Shown here: piece after piece, positions 60,212-64,000 of the stretch
Layout of the letters: the number at the start of each line of letters is the position of its first letter
How positions within the stretch are numbered: the stretch's first letter is position 1
From: JASHPR01 sp963749145
Lineage (GTDB): Bacteria; Actinomycetota; Actinomycetes; Streptosporangiales; Streptosporangiaceae
Reading direction: 5' to 3'
DNA length: 64,000 nt
NCBI GenBank assembly: GCA_963749145.1
Contig: CAVVLN010000004.1
Span: 1-64,000 of the forward strand
Notes under the pieces: model-generated
The model's database searches: none
Seen by the model: the letters and a program-made list of their open reading frames with translations, nothing else
Told to the model about the DNA's origin: nothing
Translations under genes and position numbers: made by a program

Positions 60212-61482
60212 GCAGCGGCCCCGGCGGTCACGGCCGCGGTGGCCGGCTCGAGCGACAGCGCGGGCCCGGCCCGCCTGGTGCGGACGTCACGCGGGATCAG
60301 CGCGAGCGCGGAGGCCACGAGGATCAGCCCGGCCGCGCCGTACTGCGTGGCCGACACGCCGACCGCGGCGGCCAGCGGGCCGGCGATCAGGGCGCCGACC
60401 GGCATGGCCATGACCGAGCCGAGCAGGTCGTAGGAGGACACGCGGGCCAGCTTGTCTGGCGGGATGTTCCTGGCCATGGCCACGGTCCACTGCACCATCA
60501 TGATCTCCACCGTGATGCCGAGCCCGAACGAGGCCAGGCAGACCAGCGGCAGCGGCCACAGCATCGCGAGCGAGAACGGCCCGATCGCGATCGCCGCGCC
60601 GATCACGGCCACGAACAGCATCGGCCGGCGCGGCGTGAACCGCAGTGAGACCACGCCCCCCGCGATCAGGCCGACCGAGTCGGCGGCGGTGATGGCGCCC
60701 CAGGCCGCGGGGCCGCCCAGGTGCGCCCGGGCGACCACGGGGCCGAGGACCTGGAACGCCCCGTACCAGGCCATCAGGACCACGCCGAACTGCGCGACGA
60801 TCACCCACAGCCAGGTGTGCGAGCGGAATTCCGACCAGCCGTCTCGCAGGTCGCGGAGCATGCCGGTGTCACGGGCGCGGGCCGAGCCCCGGGCCCGGAT
60901 GCCGAGCAGCAACGGCACCGACGTCAGGGTCCCGATCCCGCACACGGCCAGGGCCCAGCCGGGGCCGACCGCGGCGACGCACAGGCCGGCGACCGTGGCC
61001 CCGCCCATCTGGCCCGCGTTCATCGCCAGCCGGCTCACCGCGCTGGCCTGCTGCAGCAGGTCGCCGGGGACCAGCCGGGGCAGCAGGGCCTGCGAGGCCG
61101 GATAGAAGATCGCCAGGCCGGTGCCGGTGATCGTCTCGAGCAGGATCATCAGCCACAGCGGCGGGTGCCCGGCCAGGACCAGGATGCCGAACGTCCCCTC
61201 GCCCAGCGCGATCATGACGTTGCCCGCGATGATCACCAGCTGGGGGGCGATCCGGTCCGCGATGACGCCGCCGACCAGGGTGAAGACCAGGGCAGGCGCG
61301 ATCTGGGCGGCCAGCACGTAGGACAGGTCCGCGGTCGACCCGGTCGCGTACAGCACCGCGAACGACACGCCGACCAGGGAGAAGGCGAAGGCCGCCGGGG
61401 CCAGCAGGCGATCGGCCAGCAGCAACCGGAAGTCCCGGTGCCGGAGCACCGGGAAGCGGCGCACGAGCGCGCGCGCGAACAT
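60160..61482 (-). CDS. MFS transporter (MFS_3 / EntS-like)
   Basis: A 440-residue, 12-helix exporter. RHRDFRLLLADRLLAPAAFA, then LSYVLAAQIAPALVFTLVGG and VIADRIAPQLVIIAGN (motif A-like loop), GTGLAIFYPASQALLPRLVP and LARVSSYDLLGSVMAMPVGA are typical of the EntS-like family. Family members export siderophores or drugs. The C-terminal tail is Ala-rich. It is convergent with the ABC exporter, and both may handle toxic compounds. Confidence 0.88.
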   Translation of the reverse strand: MFARALVRRFPVLRHRDFRLLLADRLLAPAAFAFSLVGVSFAVLYATGSTADLSYVLAAQIAPALVFTLVGGVIADRIAPQLVIIAGNVMIALGEGTFGILVLAGHPPLWLMILLETITGTGLAIFYPASQALLPRLVPGDLLQQASAVSRLAMNAGQMGGATVAGLCVAAVGPGWALAVCGIGTLTSVPLLLGIRARGSARARDTGMLRDLRDGWSEFRSHTWLWVIVAQFGVVLMAWYGAFQVLGPVVARAHLGGPAAWGAITAADSVGLIAGGVVSLRFTPRRPMLFVAVIGAAIAIGPFSLAMLWPLPLVCLASFGLGITVEIMMVQWTVAMARNIPPDKLARVSSYDLLGSVMAMPVGALIAGPLAAAVGVSATQYGAAGLILVASALALIPRDVRTRRAGPALSLEPATAAVTAGAAAQATSSASPVNAAHIAA

Positions 61483-61841
61483 GGCTGACTTCCGATCTTG
61501 ATGTGCGGGGCCGGGGAACTGGAATGCTAGCCGGGCGCTGGCCAGCCGGGAAACTCATTTTGGCCGCGCCAAGCGAGCCGCCCGGGATCTGCAACGCATC
61601 CCGGGCGGCCGCTGATTCCCGCGTCAGGGCGAGCCGGACGCCGGGCGGCCCGACGCGGCCGCACTCGGGGACGGGCTGGCGGTCGGCGACCCGCTCGGCG
61701 TCGGCGACGCCTGTGCCGCCCACCCGGCTGCCGCCCGTATCCGCCCCGCCGCCCGGTTTGACCTTCCGGAGCGCGACAGGGCACGATCATGTGGCCGGCC
61801 CTTCACCGGGCCGGCTCCAGTTCGAGGGGAGCTGATCGCCG
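61483..61841. other. Intergenic region, Ser/Pro-rich short frame and stem-loop
   Basis: The 359-base gap holds no clear gene. The minus strand has a 60-codon frame (61624-61806) ending in a Ser/Pro/Ala tail of SPTPSGSPTASPSPS type, perhaps the end of a lost secreted protein. GCCGGCCC-TTCACC-GGGCCGGC (61794-61815) is a perfect stem 26 bases before the next gene. Confidence 0.4.
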
Positions 61842-64000
61842 GTGAGCATCCTGGGTACTCGCGTCCTGCGGACCGAGGATCCGCGCTTTCTGACCAGTGG
61901 CGGCGTCTACACCGAGGACGTCGTGGACGAGCGCCTGACCGGCGCCTGCCACGTGTTCTTCGCCCGCTCGCCGGCCGCGCACGCCAGAATCCAGGCCATC
62001 GACGTCAGCGCCGCGCGGTCGGCTCCCGGGGTCGTCGCCGTGTTCACCGGCGCGGACCTCAGCGACCTGCCCCCGATCAAGCCCGGGCCGATGTTCAACC
62101 GGCAGATGACGCGGCCGATCCTGGCCACGGACAAGGTCCGCTTCGTCGGCGACCCGGTGGCGGTCGTGGTCACCGAGCAGGCCTACCAGGGCGAGGACGC
62201 CGTGGAACTCGTGGACGTCGACTACGACCCGCTGCCCGCCGTCATCGACTTCGAGGACGCGGTATCGGACCGGGTGCTGCTCTACGAGGAGGCGGGCACC
62301 AACATCGCCGCGAGCTTCGGCGATGCCAGCCAGCTCGACGAGCACCTGTTCGACGAGTGCGAGGTCGTGACCACGCGGACGATCCTGAACCAGCGGGTCG
62401 CCCCGGCCCCGATGGAGACCCGGGCCGCCGCGGCCACCTGGGGCGAGGACGGGCGGGTGACCGCGTGGATACCCAACCAGGGCGCGCAGGGTACCCGCGG
62501 CGGCCTGGCCCGGCTGCTCGGCCTGGGGCCCGAGCAGGTGCACATCATCACGCCGGACGTGGGGGGCGCGTTCGGCGCGAAGTTCGGCGCCGACCCCGAG
62601 CACGCGCTGGTGGCCTGGGTGGCGCGGCAGCTGGGTCGGCCGGCGCGCTGGACCGAGACCCGGTACGAGAACCTGGTCGCGATGACCCACGGCCGGGCCC
62701 AGCAGCAGACGGTGACGATCGGCGGCAAGCGGGACGGGACCGTGCTGGCCTACCGGCTGGAGATCGTCCAGGACGCCGGGGCCCACGTCCGGATCGGGGC
62801 CATGCTGCCGTTCCTGACCATGCTGATGACGCCGGGGCCGTACGCGATCGGCCGGGCCGAGTCGGTGGCCAGGTCCGTGGTCACCACCACAACCCCGATT
62901 GGCGCCTACCGCGGCGCGGGCCGGCCGGAGGCCTCAGCCGCGCTCGAGCGGGCCATCGACCTGTTCGCGGCCGAGATCGGCGCGGACCCGGCCGACGTGC
63001 GGCGGCGTAACCTGCTGCCGCCGTTCACCGAGCCGCACCGGACCAAGTTCGGTGCGCTGTACGACACCGGCGACTACGCCGCCGCCCTGGACAAGGTGCT
63101 GGCCGCGGCCGGCTACGACGAGCTGCGCCGGGAGCAGGCCGAGCGCCGGGCCCGCGGCGACTCGGTCGCGCTGGGCATCGGCCTGGCCAGCTACGTGGAG
63201 ATAACTGGCATGGGGGACGGCGAGGAGGCTCCGCCTCAGGAGAACGCCACCGTCGAGGTGCACCCGGACGGGACCGCGACGATCCTCACCGGCACCTCCC
63301 CGCACGGCCAGGGCCACGCGACCGCCTGGGCCATGCTGGCCAGCGAGGAACTCGGCATCCCGGTGGACAAGATCACGCTCAAGTGGGGCGATACCGACCT
63401 GATCCCCGAGGGCGGCGGCACCGGCGGCTCGCGCAGCCTGCAGCACGGCGGTTCCGCGGTGCGGCAGGCGGCCCAGGAACTGATCGAGGTGGCCCGCGAG
63501 CGGGCTGCCGGCGAGCTCGAGGCCAACCCGGCTGACCTGCGCTTCGACATCGAGCGCAGCGCGTTCGAGGTGGCCGGTGACCCGGACGCCTCGGTGCCGC
63601 TGGCCAACCTGGCCTCCGAAGAGCGGCTGCTGGTGCGCACGGTGTTCACGGCGCCGGGCGCGACGTTCCCGTTCGGGTCGCACGTCGCGGTGGTCGAGGT
63701 AGACACCGAGACCGGCAAGGTGGTGCTGCGCCGGATGGTGACCGTGGACGACGCCGGGTTCGTCCTCAACCCGCTGCTGGCCGAGGGCCAGCGGCACGGC
63801 GGCATCGCCCAGGGCGCGGCGCAGGCCTTCGTGGAGGAGGTCGTCTACGACGGCGACGGCAACCCGCTGACCGCGAGCTTCGCCGACTACCCGTTCCTGT
63901 CGGCCACCGAGGTGCCGAGCTTCGAGCTGGCCGACATGCAGACCCTGACCTCCTACAACCCGCTGGGCGTCAAGGGCATTGGCGAGGCGGGCTCGATCGG
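61842..64000 (+). CDS. Xanthine dehydrogenase / CoxL-like Mo-binding subunit (partial)
   Basis: The first 719 residues of a molybdenum hydroxylase large subunit. RVLRTEDPRFLTSGGVYTED begins the a/b hammerhead domain. PNQGAQGTRGGLARLLGLGP, TPDVGGAFGAKFG, AYRGAGRPEA and GVKGIGEAGSIG follow; the last carries the catalytic Glu. The loop is AYRGAGR rather than the AYRCSFR of true aerobic CO dehydrogenase, so it is a CoxL form-II-like or aldehyde/purine oxidase. FAD and FeS subunits are expected beyond the window. GTG 61842 is preceded by GAGGGGAG. Confidence 0.92.
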   Translation, partial: MSILGTRVLRTEDPRFLTSGGVYTEDVVDERLTGACHVFFARSPAAHARIQAIDVSAARSAPGVVAVFTGADLSDLPPIKPGPMFNRQMTRPILATDKVRFVGDPVAVVVTEQAYQGEDAVELVDVDYDPLPAVIDFEDAVSDRVLLYEEAGTNIAASFGDASQLDEHLFDECEVVTTRTILNQRVAPAPMETRAAAATWGEDGRVTAWIPNQGAQGTRGGLARLLGLGPEQVHIITPDVGGAFGAKFGADPEHALVAWVARQLGRPARWTETRYENLVAMTHGRAQQQTVTIGGKRDGTVLAYRLEIVQDAGAHVRIGAMLPFLTMLMTPGPYAIGRAESVARSVVTTTTPIGAYRGAGRPEASAALERAIDLFAAEIGADPADVRRRNLLPPFTEPHRTKFGALYDTGDYAAALDKVLAAAGYDELRREQAERRARGDSVALGIGLASYVEITGMGDGEEAPPQENATVEVHPDGTATILTGTSPHGQGHATAWAMLASEELGIPVDKITLKWGDTDLIPEGGGTGGSRSLQHGGSAVRQAAQELIEVARERAAGELEANPADLRFDIERSAFEVAGDPDASVPLANLASEERLLVRTVFTAPGATFPFGSHVAVVEVDTETGKVVLRRMVTVDDAGFVLNPLLAEGQRHGGIAQGAAQAFVEEVVYDGDGNPLTASFADYPFLSATEVPSFELADMQTLTSYNPLGVKGIGEAGSI

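Noticed and set aside
1..64000. tRNA or rRNA genes
   Set aside because: No cloverleaf with a GGTTCGAATCC-like T-arm or rRNA-like sequence was seen. A tRNA search program should confirm this.

Overview
The window is very GC-rich DNA (near 70 % G+C by eye) with tightly packed genes, strong third-position GC bias, frequent GTG starts and many ATGA/GTGA stop-start overlaps. Gene families such as DUF1707, DUF222-HNH (13E12), DUF4253, CGNR, ECF42 with DGPF proteins, and DUF929 with VKOR point to a high-GC Actinomycetota chromosome. I cannot place it to genus. I recognise no tRNA, rRNA, CRISPR array or complete prophage.

Layout. 1-6 kb: a PadR regulator, membrane protein and DUF1707 set, a hydrolase, a P-loop kinase, and a GntR(YtrA-type)/ABC ATPase/permease operon. 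6-9.9 kb: a KdpD-like sensor without kinase domains, SDR and LysR remnants, a helical-repeat protein, TetR and an ICMT-like methyltransferase. 10-13.7 kb: a DUF1269-arylsulfatase fusion, two matching palindromes, and a transposon scar. 13.7-17.6 kb: two secreted-type Ig/beta-propeller genes carrying a mismatch-free 891-bp direct duplication, then a VOC remnant. 17.6-27 kb: FtsX-type permease, PhyH remnant, YbaK, membrane glycosyltransferase-like protein, phospholipase C, YciI and a D,D-carboxypeptidase. 27-35 kb: Lhr helicase, a strong bidirectional terminator, PP2C, cupin, a 16-bp minisatellite, then a RibD-like/DGPF/ECF42 operon. 35-46.9 kb: lipoprotein, GlyA, aminotransferase, DUF4253, EamA, CGNR regulator, PQQ-like propeller, PEBP, COG4705, epimerase and methyltransferase.

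46.9-51 kb is a molybdate/tungstate-type uptake operon (binding lipoprotein, permease, ATPase). It ends in a regulator that joins an XRE HTH to a periplasmic-binding-protein-like ligand domain. Its promoter holds two perfect palindromes. A molybdenum hydroxylase (CoxL/XDH large subunit) begins at the right edge. 51-53 kb: a DUF929 thiol protein overlapping a VKOR gene, a likely disulfide-forming pair. 53-55.4 kb: hemerythrin and a 13E12 HNH gene with a LexA-like box. 55.6-60.2 kb: MarR with an operator, translationally coupled to a double-length asymmetric ABC exporter. Then MFS and XDH.

Quality warning. At least seven otherwise conserved genes (PadR, its membrane partner, EamA, PQQ-like, epimerase, Mo ATPase, ABC exporter) are each broken by one single-base indel, mostly in short G/C runs. 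This looks more like residual sequencing error than gene decay, and corrected readings are given in the entries.
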